A stretch of DNA of 64,000 nucleotides, from NCBI GenBank assembly GCA_036479015.1, contig JAZGFB010000040.1, forward strand, positions 46,323-110,322, written 5' to 3'. Source of the DNA: NVTR01 sp036479015 (lineage in GTDB: Bacteria > Pseudomonadota > Alphaproteobacteria > Rhodobacterales > Rhodobacteraceae). The position numbers were made by a program, and so were the translations under genes. Numbering within the stretch: the stretch's first letter is position 1; each line of letters starts with the position of its first letter. Below are positions 54,509-62,810 of the stretch, piece by piece. The notes under the pieces are model-generated. The model saw only the letters and a list, made by a program, of their open reading frames with translations. It was not told the DNA's origin and ran no database searches.

Positions 54509-55378
54509 ATGATCTTGCCCTTTGACGGTGCCATCAGCGCATACTTTAACGTCAGCGCACCAAGCAAACTGCGCCAGGCCATTCAGGACGGCGGTAAAAA
54601 AGACATCCTGTCCGACAGCTATCCCTATGCCAGGAAGATGGATAGCAACGACTATCGGGATACCATGTCAGCCCTGCAACAAGAGTTGGTTAAACTTCAG
54701 GCCGATGTCAAAGCGACAGGCAAACGGGTTGTTATTGTTTTTGAGGGTCGGGACGCCGCCGGAAAAGGCGGTACAATCAAGAGGATACGGGAAAATCTTA
54801 ATCCACGCGTTGCCCGTACCGTCGCCCTGTCCAAGCCCACGGAAACAGAATCCAGCCAATGGTATTTTCAACGCTACATCAAACATCTGCCATCAGCCGG
54901 GCAAATCGTTCTATTTGATCGCAGTTGGTATAATCGTGGTGTGGTCGAAAAGGTATTTGGCTTTTGCAATGACACACAACGCGCCGCATTTTTCCGCCAA
55001 TTGCCAAGTTTCGAAGACACTTTGGTGGATGAGGGCATCCATTTCGTCAAGATTTGGTTGAATGTCGGACGTGCCGAACAATTGCGCCGCTTTCTAAGCC
55101 GCGAAAAAGACCCGCTAAAACAATGGAAACTTAGCAGGATCGACGTTGAAGGCCTTAAAAAATGGGACGAATACTCAAAAGCAATTGTTGAAACTTTCGA
55201 TGAAACCCACACCAAAGCCGCTCCTTGGACCATTATCCGATCCGATGACAAAAAACGCGCCCGCATCGCCGCCATCCGCGCCGTGCTTCAAGGTATTGAA
55301 TATCAGGGGAAAAATCCCAATATAGCCTGTGAACCTGATAAAAACATTTGCGGAGGCCCCGATATCTGGGATGGTTAA
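54509..55378 (+). CDS. ppk2: Polyphosphate kinase 2
   Basis: PPK2 transfers phosphate between polyphosphate and nucleotides, usually making GTP or ATP from the diphosphate. The 289-residue single-domain enzyme has Walker A EGRDAAGKGGTIKRI at about residues 79-93 and Walker B DRSWYNRGVVEKVFGF, both diagnostic of the family (class I size). C-terminal SRIDVEGLKKWDEYSKA and TKAAPWTIIRSDDKKRARI fit. The TetR gene starts 8 bases inside its 3' end, suggesting an operon with translational coupling. Confidence 0.95.
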   Translation: MILPFDGAISAYFNVSAPSKLRQAIQDGGKKDILSDSYPYARKMDSNDYRDTMSALQQELVKLQADVKATGKRVVIVFEGRDAAGKGGTIKRIRENLNPRVARTVALSKPTETESSQWYFQRYIKHLPSAGQIVLFDRSWYNRGVVEKVFGFCNDTQRAAFFRQLPSFEDTLVDEGIHFVKIWLNVGRAEQLRRFLSREKDPLKQWKLSRIDVEGLKKWDEYSKAIVETFDETHTKAAPWTIIRSDDKKRARIAAIRAVLQGIEYQGKNPNIACEPDKNICGGPDIWDG

Positions 55379-55991
55379 AAGAAAAGGCTACCATCATGGC
55401 AATTTGCGCCAGGCGTTGGTTGAAGCCGCGCTCAAGCTGATCGAAGCAAAGGGCCCGACCGGCTTTACGCTGTCTGAGGCCGCCAAAACTGCTGGCGTCA
55501 CCCCGGCCGCTGTTTACCGTCATTTTGAAGGGCGCGAAGACCTGATCGCAGAATGTGCGCGTCAAGGTTACGAAGTATTCGCTGACCTGATGGAATTTGC
55601 CTTTGCCAAGGGTCAGCCCTCAGCACTGGCATCATTTGAAGCCACAGGGCGCGCCTATCTGGCGTTTGCCCGCAAATATCCAGGGCACTATGTGGCGATG
55701 TTTGAAAGCGGCATATCCATCAATCGCACCCCGGAACTGGCCATGGTTGCCAACCGCGCCCATGGCGTTCTAGAGCGTGCAGCATTGGAACTATCGGACC
55801 ACATCCCTACAGACAAACGACCACCTGCTCAGATGGTCTCGGCCCACATCTGGGCCCTGTGCCATGGCGTGGTTGAACTTTTTGCCCGCGGCTCACCTGG
55901 CACCAAATCACCGTTTCCACCAGAGGACCTGTTGGAAAGCGGTATTGGCATATATTTACGGGGTTTGGGCTTGGTTCCACCGGATGGCTAA
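55371..55991 (+). CDS. TetR-family regulator (WHG-type C-terminal domain)
   Basis: This 206-residue repressor has the helix-turn-helix (GPTGFTLSEAAKTAGVTPAAVYRHF) and a C-terminal effector domain with ARKYPGHYVAMFESGI and a WALCHGVVELFARGSPG segment of the TetR_C_33/WHG group. The effector is unknown. Its ATG at 55371 lies inside the ppk2 coding end (8-base overlap), so co-regulation with polyphosphate metabolism is plausible. An upstream start at 55329 would overlap further and is less likely. Confidence 0.88.
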   Translation: MVKRKGYHHGNLRQALVEAALKLIEAKGPTGFTLSEAAKTAGVTPAAVYRHFEGREDLIAECARQGYEVFADLMEFAFAKGQPSALASFEATGRAYLAFARKYPGHYVAMFESGISINRTPELAMVANRAHGVLERAALELSDHIPTDKRPPAQMVSAHIWALCHGVVELFARGSPGTKSPFPPEDLLESGIGIYLRGLGLVPPDG

Positions 55992-56001
55992 AACCGTTCG
56001 G

Positions 56002-57036
56002 TTAGTTCCAGTAATGCCCGATCGGGCGGAAATACATCAAACTGACGATCTGCAGATAGACATCGCGCATGTGGCTTGCAGGCCAGCGTTTGAACGCGCC
56101 GACCACCCGCAATACCAGAATGCAGGTACCAAGGGCGGCGATCAACCCAAACAATAGGGTCGCCACCCCGCTGGCAAGCAGTATTCCAAAACCTTGCAGC
56201 GCAGTTTCAGGGTCTGCCATATCCAACGAAATATTTGGGTAGACCAGCGTCAGAAAATAAACCGACAGCTTGGTGACACCCGCAAACAACACAGCACCTG
56301 GCAGCAGGCCAAATGCAATGCGCTTGATCCGCAAATAGGCGTCGCGCACCGGATCAGACTCTACCACTTCCGGGTCCATTTCCAACCAAACTTGATGGTT
56401 CACTTCAACCAAATCTTCATAATATTCTTCATCAACTTCCTTGCGAGCAACGTAAATGACAAGGCTAGTCAACACGACACCCAGCACGACCAGCACCTGG
56501 GCACCGGTATTAGTGTATATCCAGAACCCAGCAAAGCTGCAGGACATCAGCACGATAAAAATAACTCGGTCAGAACTGTGCAGAATTTTTGCCAGCCTAT
56601 GGCCAACTCGGCCAAGCGGAACATCATCCATGACCGGGATCTTAAGCCGCGCCCATTTGGCAAAAATATTGTAGGGAACCGCCAGGCTGGCCAGCAGGAT
56701 AAGCATAAAGTTTGACATGGCATTGCCAACATAGGGCGTAAGAACCAACACCTGAACCGCCAACCCAATACCAAACCCCAATACGAACCGTGCCAACGGA
56801 AGCCTGCCTTTGCGACGCTCAAGCAGCACCCCAACAGGGTTAGCTGCCGCCAGACCCAGGAACAACCCAGCTGCTAGGTTGATCTTCCACACTGCCGGGG
56901 CTGCAAGCGAAACCAAAGCGGCAAACTGATCAACCAGAAACCCTGCAATCCAACCACTGGATATCAGCGCCAGTACTATCGTTGCAAAATAGCCAATATA
57001 GGGTTCATGTTTAGGGTGTTCGGGGGCAGACGGCAT
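56002..57036 (-). CDS. Polytopic membrane protein of unknown function
   Basis: This protein of about 344 residues has about seven hydrophobic segments, for example LALISSGWIAGFLVDQFAAL, FVLGFGIGLAVQVLVLTPYV and VLVVLGVVLTSLVIYVARKE, then an acidic cytoplasmic patch (EVDEEYYEDLVEVNHQ). I recognise no domain. The ATG at 57036 follows a weak GAGAAC; the reading frame extends to 57132 without conserved features. Convergent with the TetR gene. It may relate to a transport or envelope role, unsupported. Confidence 0.65.
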   Translation of the reverse strand: MPSAPEHPKHEPYIGYFATIVLALISSGWIAGFLVDQFAALVSLAAPAVWKINLAAGLFLGLAAANPVGVLLERRKGRLPLARFVLGFGIGLAVQVLVLTPYVGNAMSNFMLILLASLAVPYNIFAKWARLKIPVMDDVPLGRVGHRLAKILHSSDRVIFIVLMSCSFAGFWIYTNTGAQVLVVLGVVLTSLVIYVARKEVDEEYYEDLVEVNHQVWLEMDPEVVESDPVRDAYLRIKRIAFGLLPGAVLFAGVTKLSVYFLTLVYPNISLDMADPETALQGFGILLASGVATLLFGLIAALGTCILVLRVVGAFKRWPASHMRDVYLQIVSLMYFRPIGHYWN

Positions 57037-57244
57037 GTTGTTCTCGGTGCTGTTTGTGTTGCCATCAGGTCTATTAGATAATTTGGCCGGAAATTGGCCA
57101 GCCCTGCGTCGGACTTGGGCAAACTGGTACAAAATTGTGCCACTGCTGCTGGATTAGAAACAGTCCCAATCGGATCACGTCTATTGTCGCAAAATACCCG
57201 ACTATTGCTTGAATAAGGCCACCAATACACCGCCTGTAAGACGC

Positions 57245-57274
57245 AAAAAGCGCTGCAAAAATGCAACGCTTTTT
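57245..57274 (-). terminator. Terminator of rplM-rpsI
   Basis: AAAAAGCG (57245-57252) pairs with CGCTTTTT (57267-57274), with an inner TGC/GCA stem and a T run on the minus strand. It lies about 30 bases beyond the rpsI stop and ends the ribosomal protein operon. Confidence 0.8.
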
Positions 57275-57306
57275 GATAGTCTTTGTAAAGGACAGCGCCC
57301 CTATGG

Positions 57307-57798
57307 TTAACGCTTTGAGAACTGGAAAGAACGACGCGCTTTGCGCTTGCCGTATTTCTTACGTTCCACAACCCGGCTGTCGCGCGTCAGGAAGCCCGCA
57401 GCCTTAAGTGCCGCACGCAGCGACGGTTCATAAAGTTGCAGCGCTTTGGACACACCATGCTTTACCGCACCGGCCTGTCCTGAAAGCCCGCCACCTTTAA
57501 CAGTGGCCATCACGTCAAACTGATCAACAACACCGGCCACCTGAAACGGCTGACGCAGGATCATCTGCAAAACCGGACGAGCAAAATATTCATCCATAGC
57601 TTTGCCATTGACGACAACCTTGCCAGAACCTGGCTTAATCCAAACCCGGGCAACCGCGTCCTTACGTTTGCCAGTGGCATAGGCACGCCCCAATGCATCA
57701 CGCACCGGCTCACGCAAAATCGCTGTTTCGACCACGACGGCCTCTACAGTTTCTGCAACCGTATCCAGTTCTTCCAGTGATTTAATTTCTTCAGTCAT
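57307..57798 (-). CDS. rpsI: 30S ribosomal protein S9
   Basis: S9 is a component of the small subunit head whose C-terminal tail contacts P-site tRNA. The 163-residue protein has an alphaproteobacterial N-terminal extension (about 35 residues), then YATGKRKDAVARVWIKPGSGKVVVNGKAMDEYF, and the strict C-terminus RKKYGKRKARRSFQFSKR. It follows rplM with a 2-base gap, the universal rplM-rpsI operon. Confidence 0.97.
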   Translation of the reverse strand: MTEEIKSLEELDTVAETVEAVVVETAILREPVRDALGRAYATGKRKDAVARVWIKPGSGKVVVNGKAMDEYFARPVLQMILRQPFQVAGVVDQFDVMATVKGGGLSGQAGAVKHGVSKALQLYEPSLRAALKAAGFLTRDSRVVERKKYGKRKARRSFQFSKR

Positions 57799-57800
57799 GT

Positions 57801-58265
57801 CTATGCCTCCCGTGTGTTTTTGGAGTTCATTGATTTCACGTCCAACACAGTTGGGTCCTGTGCCTCATGGGGATGGTCCCCACCAGAATAAACCCGCAGA
57901 TTGGTCATCTGTGTACGGCTAAGCTTACCGCCCGGCAGCATACGCTGAACCGCTTTGGTCACCACACGCTCTGGAAATTTACCTTCCAGAATTTGCCCGG
58001 CCGTGCGCTGCTTAATGCCGCCCGGATGGCCCGTATGCCAATAGTAAATCTTGTCAGAACGTTTCTTGCCGGTCAGCTGGATTTTATCAGCATTGATGAC
58101 AATGACGTTGTCGCCCATATCCATGGACGGGGTGAATGTTGGCTTGTGCTTACCGCGCAAGCGCATGGCAATAATAGACGCCAAACGGCCCAAAACAACG
58201 CCTTCTGCGTCGATCAGGATCCATTTCTTGTCAATGTCTGCCGGAGTGGCCGAGAATGTTTTCAT
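57801..58265 (-). CDS. rplM: 50S ribosomal protein L13
   Basis: L13 is an early assembly protein of the large subunit. The 154-residue protein has KWILIDAEGVVLGRLASIIAMRLRGKHKPTF, DNVIVINADKIQLTGKKRSDKIYYWHTGHPGG and RMLPGGKLSRTQMTNLRVY, all characteristic. It heads the rplM-rpsI operon; a short leader of about 125 bases separates it from the MocR gene end. Confidence 0.97.
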   Translation of the reverse strand: MKTFSATPADIDKKWILIDAEGVVLGRLASIIAMRLRGKHKPTFTPSMDMGDNVIVINADKIQLTGKKRSDKIYYWHTGHPGGIKQRTAGQILEGKFPERVVTKAVQRMLPGGKLSRTQMTNLRVYSGGDHPHEAQDPTVLDVKSMNSKNTREA

Positions 58266-58392
58266 AATAAGTACCCTTAGGTGGGATTGATTGCCGGTGT
58301 ATCAATCATCTAAACCAAACAGTCAAGCTCTCAAGTGCTGTATTTATTGTTGCTTATCAATGACTTGCAAATAAGGTATGATAATACCCCAA

Positions 58393-59784
58393 TTAAATCT
58401 CAATATCGTCATCCGGGTTATCAAGCAACTTCAACAACACCGACACCGCCTTTTCAAATACCGGCAAAGACAAACGCCCATTGATGGTGATGCGCACCGC
58501 ATGCGGTGCGCGCCCGTCCAACAAGGCAAAATCATCTGCTGGCCTGACTCGTACACCGTTTTGTTCGGCGGCGCGGCAAAACGCAGTCGTGCGCCACCCC
58601 TGGGGAAGCTTCAGCCACAGAAACGGGACATCTTTGCGCCACTTCAGGTCAAACCCCCCAAGAACATTCACCGCTACATGGATATAGCTGTTTACCTGCG
58701 CCCGAAGCTCCTGACGCATGTCCGGCAAAACAGCAGAGTTTAGCAACATTTCAGTCACATCGCAGATCGGAACCGCCAATCCAAAATGATTGTACCTGGC
58801 GGCCCTTTTTAGGTCATGCGTCATTGCCCTGGGTGCCAGTGCAAAACCAACTCTAAGCGATGGTGTCAGAGACTTGGACAGGGATGAAACATACCACCCC
58901 AATTCCGGCAGCAATTCCCGGTACCGCGGCAACCCGCTTTCTTGCAATTGATAACAATCGTCTTCCAGAATATGGCAATAGTACCGCCGTGCCACTTCTG
59001 CGATCTCTTGCCGACGGGCCTGCCCGGTATGCACAGTGGTTGGGTTATGCACCTCGGGCGAGGTGCACAGCACCTGTGCCCCATGCTCTTTGCACGCCAG
59101 TTCAAATTTATCTGGGCGCACACCATGCTGATCACATTCCACGCCAACAACACGGGCACGCAGTAATTGCGCCCCACGGCGAAACCCGGCATAGCTTAGC
59201 TCTTCGGTCAGGATCACCGGCTCGGCACCTTTAAGGATCGACTGTAAGATCAGCATGATCGCATCCTGGCCACCATGGGCCAAAACAATATCTTCAGCCT
59301 CAAACGGTCCTAAATTCACCCCATTCAACCACCGATAAATCGCCCGTTTCGCCGCGACCTCTGATGTTTGACTGGGGTATCGCAACAAATTCTGGTTAGG
59401 CATCTGTGATAGCTTTGCATAACACCGCCGGATCAGTGCGTCCTGCCCCACATCTGGTAGCATTGGCGATACCAGCTCGATCATTTCTGGCTCAGATGTG
59501 TTAACTTCATCGGCCGGGGCCCAGTCGGGCTGTACCATTGGCTTGGCCACGAACGTCCCGCGCCCAACCACGGCCTCAAGCAACCCGTCTTTTACCAATT
59601 TGGCATAGGCCCGCGCCACGGTTCCGGGCGTTACATGCAGTTGCCAGGCCAGATCCCGCACCGGGGGCAGACGCTCGCCCACGCTAAGTTGCTTTGATAC
59701 AATTCCCGTAGCGATCGCCCCTGCAAGGGCCAGATACTTTGGTTGCCCCGGCAAGGACAGGTCGGGATGCCACATTGTATCCAT
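58393..59784 (-). CDS. MocR/GntR-type regulator with aminotransferase domain
   Basis: This 463-residue protein fuses an N-terminal GntR winged helix (RLPPVRDLAWQLHVTPGTVARAYAKLVKDGLLEAVVGRGTFVA, residues 39-80) to a fold-type I aminotransferase-like domain. The PLP lysine is at 304 in SLSKSLTPS, with DDCY and HGGQDA flanking motifs. MocR proteins use PLP as a ligand-sensing cofactor. It is divergent from a DUF1127 gene 94 bases away, with a palindrome between them, so that gene is the likely target. ATG at 59784 is preferred to an upstream GTG. Confidence 0.88.
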   Translation of the reverse strand: MDTMWHPDLSLPGQPKYLALAGAIATGIVSKQLSVGERLPPVRDLAWQLHVTPGTVARAYAKLVKDGLLEAVVGRGTFVAKPMVQPDWAPADEVNTSEPEMIELVSPMLPDVGQDALIRRCYAKLSQMPNQNLLRYPSQTSEVAAKRAIYRWLNGVNLGPFEAEDIVLAHGGQDAIMLILQSILKGAEPVILTEELSYAGFRRGAQLLRARVVGVECDQHGVRPDKFELACKEHGAQVLCTSPEVHNPTTVHTGQARRQEIAEVARRYYCHILEDDCYQLQESGLPRYRELLPELGWYVSSLSKSLTPSLRVGFALAPRAMTHDLKRAARYNHFGLAVPICDVTEMLLNSAVLPDMRQELRAQVNSYIHVAVNVLGGFDLKWRKDVPFLWLKLPQGWRTTAFCRAAEQNGVRVRPADDFALLDGRAPHAVRITINGRLSLPVFEKAVSVLLKLLDNPDDDIEI

Positions 59785-59846
59785 CACAATCTTTCATTTG
59801 ACGCTAGAATGGGCTTATTGTACCCAAAAATTACATTACAATAGGA

Positions 59847-59862
59847 ATTGTATCAATACAAT
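59847..59862. promoter_or_regulatory. Palindrome between MocR regulator and DUF1127 gene
   Basis: ATTGTAT-CA-ATACAAT is a perfect 7-bp inverted repeat 16 bases before the DUF1127 start. Partial copies (TTACAAT and TTGTACC) lie just upstream on the same stretch. MocR regulators bind such repeated AT-rich half sites. It is a probable operator controlling both divergent genes. Confidence 0.55.
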
Positions 59863-59877
59863 ACGCAGGAGAATAAA

Positions 59878-60108
59878 ATGTCAATCCAGTCCCCACAGCT
59901 TGCACAATATTCGAAATTACATGTCCACGTGCCCTATTCCGTGCTGGCCCTAATTGTAATTGCAGTGGCAACCACGGTTTTGACATGGGAGCAGCGCCAT
60001 CGCACCCGACGCGCGCTGAAAAACCTGACAAATATAGCCCTGCAAGACATCGGAATTACCCGCAAACAAGCGCGCGAAGAAGCCCGGCGCATGTTCTGGC
60101 AGGCTTAG
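59878..60108 (+). CDS. DUF1127 protein with N-terminal hydrophobic helix
   Basis: This 76-residue protein has a hydrophobic segment (VPYSVLALIVIAVATTVLTW, residues about 18-37) followed by a DUF1127 domain: WEQRHRTRRALKNLTNIALQDIGITRKQAREEARRMFW. DUF1127 proteins in Rhodobacter are small RNA-linked stress proteins in some cases. The N-terminal helix is an addition that may anchor it to the membrane. ATG at 59878 has AGGAG 7 bases upstream. It is divergent from a MocR gene that may regulate it. Confidence 0.82.
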   Translation: MSIQSPQLAQYSKLHVHVPYSVLALIVIAVATTVLTWEQRHRTRRALKNLTNIALQDIGITRKQAREEARRMFWQA

Positions 60109-60124
60109 CCCGCAACAAAACCCG

Positions 60125-60151
60125 CGGCCCTGCCGATTTTTGGCAGGGCCG
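60125..60151 (+). terminator. Terminator of the DUF1127 gene
   Basis: CGGCCCTGCC and GGCAGGGCCG form a perfect 10-bp stem with a GATTTTT loop, 17 bases after the DUF1127 stop. No T run follows, so it may be a weak terminator or mRNA-protecting hairpin. Confidence 0.65.
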
Positions 60152-60237
60152 TTGATGCTGGCGATCAACCCTATTTTCCTTTGAAAATTTTCACTTCCAA
60201 CATAGGTTAGGTAACAACATCATGACAAGGATTGCAC

Positions 60238-60345
60238 ATGACCAAACCCAAAGACTGGAATATGCTGCACCTGATCCTGACACAAACCGGCCTGCCCCAA
60301 GAAGACATAATCAAAGGCAGCACCCAAAGCTGGAAAATTTACTGA
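60238..60345 (+). CDS. Candidate 35-residue small protein
   Basis: An ATG at 60238 with AAGG 7 bases upstream opens a 35-codon frame (MTKPKDWNMLHLILTQTGLP...). It has a Trp-rich, mixed composition and no signal. It is followed 25 bases later by the YCII-like gene in the same direction. An alternative overlapping frame from 60222 gives 44 less plausible residues. Evidence is only the ribosome site and position. Confidence 0.35.
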   Translation: MTKPKDWNMLHLILTQTGLPQEDIIKGSTQSWKIY

Positions 60346-60370
60346 ACACCCAATAGCAAAGGATAAACCA

Positions 60371-60697
60371 ATGCCTAAGTTCATCATTGCCTACCTGGGC
60401 AGCCCAAAACCCAGCAGCCCGCCCTCACCCGAGGATCAGCAAAAACATATGCAGGCCTGGAAAGACTGGATGGGCGGGCTGGGCGACGCCGTCGTCAGCA
60501 TGCCCGCCCCCCTGATGGGGTCCAAGGTTGTCACCGCAAACGGCGCGGCAGATAATACCGACCCCAATGCCATGACCGGTTTCATGGTTGTAGAGGCCGC
60601 CGATATGAACGAAGCCGTGGAAATGGCCATGGGCGATCCGTATCTGGCCATGGAAGGTGCGGCCATCCAGGTCGGCGAAATGCGCCAGATGGGTTAA
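60371..60697 (+). CDS. YCII-related domain protein
   Basis: This 108-residue small protein of the YCII family (PF03795, ferredoxin-like fold) has MPKFIIAYLG at the N-terminus, a His-containing helix QQKHMQAWKDWMGGLGDAV, and a C-terminal strand AIQVGEMRQM. YCII proteins include dienelactone-type lyases and many of unknown function. It is followed by a DUF1801 protein gene 64 bases downstream, possibly an operon. Confidence 0.82.
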   Translation: MPKFIIAYLGSPKPSSPPSPEDQQKHMQAWKDWMGGLGDAVVSMPAPLMGSKVVTANGAADNTDPNAMTGFMVVEAADMNEAVEMAMGDPYLAMEGAAIQVGEMRQMG

Positions 60698-60761
60698 ACC
60701 GCGCAACCGTGGACGAATGTTGATATGTGACCTACTTCGCCCGCAAACCAGAGTGGACACA

Positions 60762-61166
60762 ATGAAAAACGTCGAAACCACCCTTGCCGCCATCCCCAAG
60801 CCAAACATGCAAGCCGAGGCCCGCATCTTGAATGATATCTTCACCCAAGTCACCGGCTGGCAGCCCCGCATGTGGGGCAAAAAATTGTTTGGTTACGGCC
60901 AATATCATTACACCTACGAAAGTGGCCGCCAAGGAGATTTCCTTGCCACCGGCTTTTCCCCTGGTGCTGCCAAGTTCTCGCTGCACATCCTGCCAGGCTA
61001 CCAGGATTACACCGACATCACCACGCGGCTTGGAAAATTCAAACGCGGCAAGTCGTGCTGGTATGTAAACAAACTGGCCGACATAGACCTGACAGTCCTG
61101 CCAGACCTTATCCGCGCCGGGTTGGCTGACCTTGAAAAAACCGGATGGCCTATAAAACACACCTGA
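60762..61166 (+). CDS. DUF1801 domain protein
   Basis: This 134-residue protein contains a DUF1801-like domain (YdhG/YjbR-like): WGKKLFGYGQYHYTYESGR, FSPGAAKFSLHILPGY, LGKFKRGKSCWYVNKLADIDLTVL. Members bind or modify small molecules in unknown ways. ATG at 60762 is chosen; the same frame extends back to 60657 over the end of the YCII gene without conserved sequence. Function is unassigned. Confidence 0.8.
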   Translation: MKNVETTLAAIPKPNMQAEARILNDIFTQVTGWQPRMWGKKLFGYGQYHYTYESGRQGDFLATGFSPGAAKFSLHILPGYQDYTDITTRLGKFKRGKSCWYVNKLADIDLTVLPDLIRAGLADLEKTGWPIKHT

Positions 61167-61327
61167 ATTCCGACCGGCCCCATGGAATGGGTTGCAGCGC
61201 CAAACCAATGCGCTATCTTGGCGGCTAAGCGGTGCGACAGGTGATCTGCAGTAACCCAATGGGCAAACCCCATACACAAAGCATCGGAAAATCCCGGAAA
61301 TTTCCGCCCAAAGGGCCAATTGAACAT

Positions 61328-61594
61328 ATGTCTCAGAAAACCCGACAGAAAATTCTTGAAATAATCGCTGCCCAGGCCTTGCTTGATGTCAAAGATATCT
61401 CGCTTGATCGAACGTTGGTTGACCTGGGAATAGACAGCCTTGCCCTGGTTGAAAGCATTTTTGCCTTTGAGGAAGCGTTCAACATTGATGTGCCGTTCAA
61501 TGCCAACAATCCTGACATGGGCGGGTTTGATATTTCAACGGTTGGCAGTGTTGTGTCTGGCATCGAAAAATTGGTGGCTGAACAGGCAATATGA
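61328..61594 (+). CDS. Acyl carrier protein
   Basis: This 88-residue carrier protein has the phosphopantetheine attachment motif LGIDSLALVE with Ser37. The composition is acidic and helical. It is not the primary fatty-acid ACP by sequence; it is a dedicated ACP paired with the beta-ketoacyl synthase that overlaps its stop by 4 bases. The ATG at 61328 is used, though its ribosome site is weak; a longer frame to 61232 adds non-conserved residues. Confidence 0.86.
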   Translation: MSQKTRQKILEIIAAQALLDVKDISLDRTLVDLGIDSLALVESIFAFEEAFNIDVPFNANNPDMGGFDISTVGSVVSGIEKLVAEQAI

Positions 61595-62802
61595 AACGCG
61601 TGGTGATCACTGGTGCTGGCACCATAAATGCGCTCGGCAGCAATGTTGACGACACCCTCTCGGCAATGGCCAATGGGCAATGTGGTATTGCAGACCTGGA
61701 AATACGCGATGTTGAGCGCCTGTCGGTGCGCATCGGTGGCCAGATCAAAAACTATGACCCCGAAACGCATTTCAACCGGCAACAAATCTCTCTTTATGAC
61801 CGGTTTACCCAGTTCACTTTGTTGGCCGCCAAACAGGCAATTGCCCAGTCAGGCCTAAATTTCACGGGCTCACTCTCGGCGCGCTCTGGCGTCATTCTTG
61901 GAACTGCCGGTGGCGGTGTGAACACCTGGGACGACAATTACCGGTCAGTGTATGAAGACGGTAAAAACCGGGTGCATCCCTTTGTCGTGCCCAAACTGAT
62001 GAACAATGCCGCCGCCAGCCATGTGTCGATGCAGTACAACCTAAAGGGCCCGACATTCACCGTCGCCACCGCCTGCGCCTCATCCAATCACGCTATGGGC
62101 CAAGCATTTCACATGATCCGATCAGGCATGAGCGACGTTATGTTAACCGGCGGATCAGAAGCAATGCTGTGCTTTGGCGGCGTAAAAGCATGGGAAGGGT
62201 TGCGGGTTATGTCAAAACACGCCTGCCGGCCGTTTTCTGCCAACCGTGACGGTATGGTACAAGGCGAAGGTGCCGCGGTATTTGTGTTTGAAGAATATGA
62301 ACGCGCCCGCGCCAGGGGCGCTGAAATATTGGCGGAAGTGGCCGGGTTTGCCATGACCTCGGACGCGGCAGATATTGTGATGCCCTCAAAGCAAGGGGCG
62401 GCCCGCGCCATTGCAGGCGCAATAGCGGATGCCGGGCTGACCCCGGAAGACATCGGCTATATCAACGCCCATGGCACCGGAACCACTGCCAATGACAAAA
62501 CCGAATGCGCTGCCGTTGCAGATGTGTTTGGCCACCATGCTAACAAACTGATGATATCATCAACCAAATCCATGCACGGTCACCTGATCGGGGGCACCGG
62601 CGCGGTTGAACTATTGGCCTGCATCATGGCGCTTCGCGATGGTATTATCGCGCCAACAATTGGCTATCAGGAACCAGACCCGGAATGCGCGCTTGATGTT
62701 GTGCCCAACACCGCGCGCGAGGCCCGCGTTGATGCGGTTCTTAGCAACGCCTTCGCCTTTGGCGGGTTGAACGCCGTCATCGCGCTTAGGCGTGCCGACT
62801 AA
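61591..62802 (+). CDS. Beta-ketoacyl-ACP synthase (FabF-like)
   Basis: This condensing enzyme of 403 residues has the catalytic triad Cys162 (ATACASSNHAMG), His294 (NAHGTGTTANDKTE) and His331 (TKSMHGHLIGGTGAVE). It overlaps the upstream ACP gene by 4 bases (ATGA). It probably elongates an acyl chain on that ACP. No fabZ or acyltransferase is adjacent, so the product is unknown; a specialised lipid is possible. The following gene is an IalB-type secreted protein in the opposite orientation. Confidence 0.92.
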   Translation: MKRVVITGAGTINALGSNVDDTLSAMANGQCGIADLEIRDVERLSVRIGGQIKNYDPETHFNRQQISLYDRFTQFTLLAAKQAIAQSGLNFTGSLSARSGVILGTAGGGVNTWDDNYRSVYEDGKNRVHPFVVPKLMNNAAASHVSMQYNLKGPTFTVATACASSNHAMGQAFHMIRSGMSDVMLTGGSEAMLCFGGVKAWEGLRVMSKHACRPFSANRDGMVQGEGAAVFVFEEYERARARGAEILAEVAGFAMTSDAADIVMPSKQGAARAIAGAIADAGLTPEDIGYINAHGTGTTANDKTECAAVADVFGHHANKLMISSTKSMHGHLIGGTGAVELLACIMALRDGIIAPTIGYQEPDPECALDVVPNTAREARVDAVLSNAFAFGGLNAVIALRRAD

Positions 62803-62810
62803 ATTTACCG

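Noticed and set aside
60222..60356. Alternative 44-codon frame overlapping the 35-residue small protein
   Set aside because: The composition (Arg/Pro/Gln/His-rich) looks non-coding and its ribosome site is weaker than that of the other frame.
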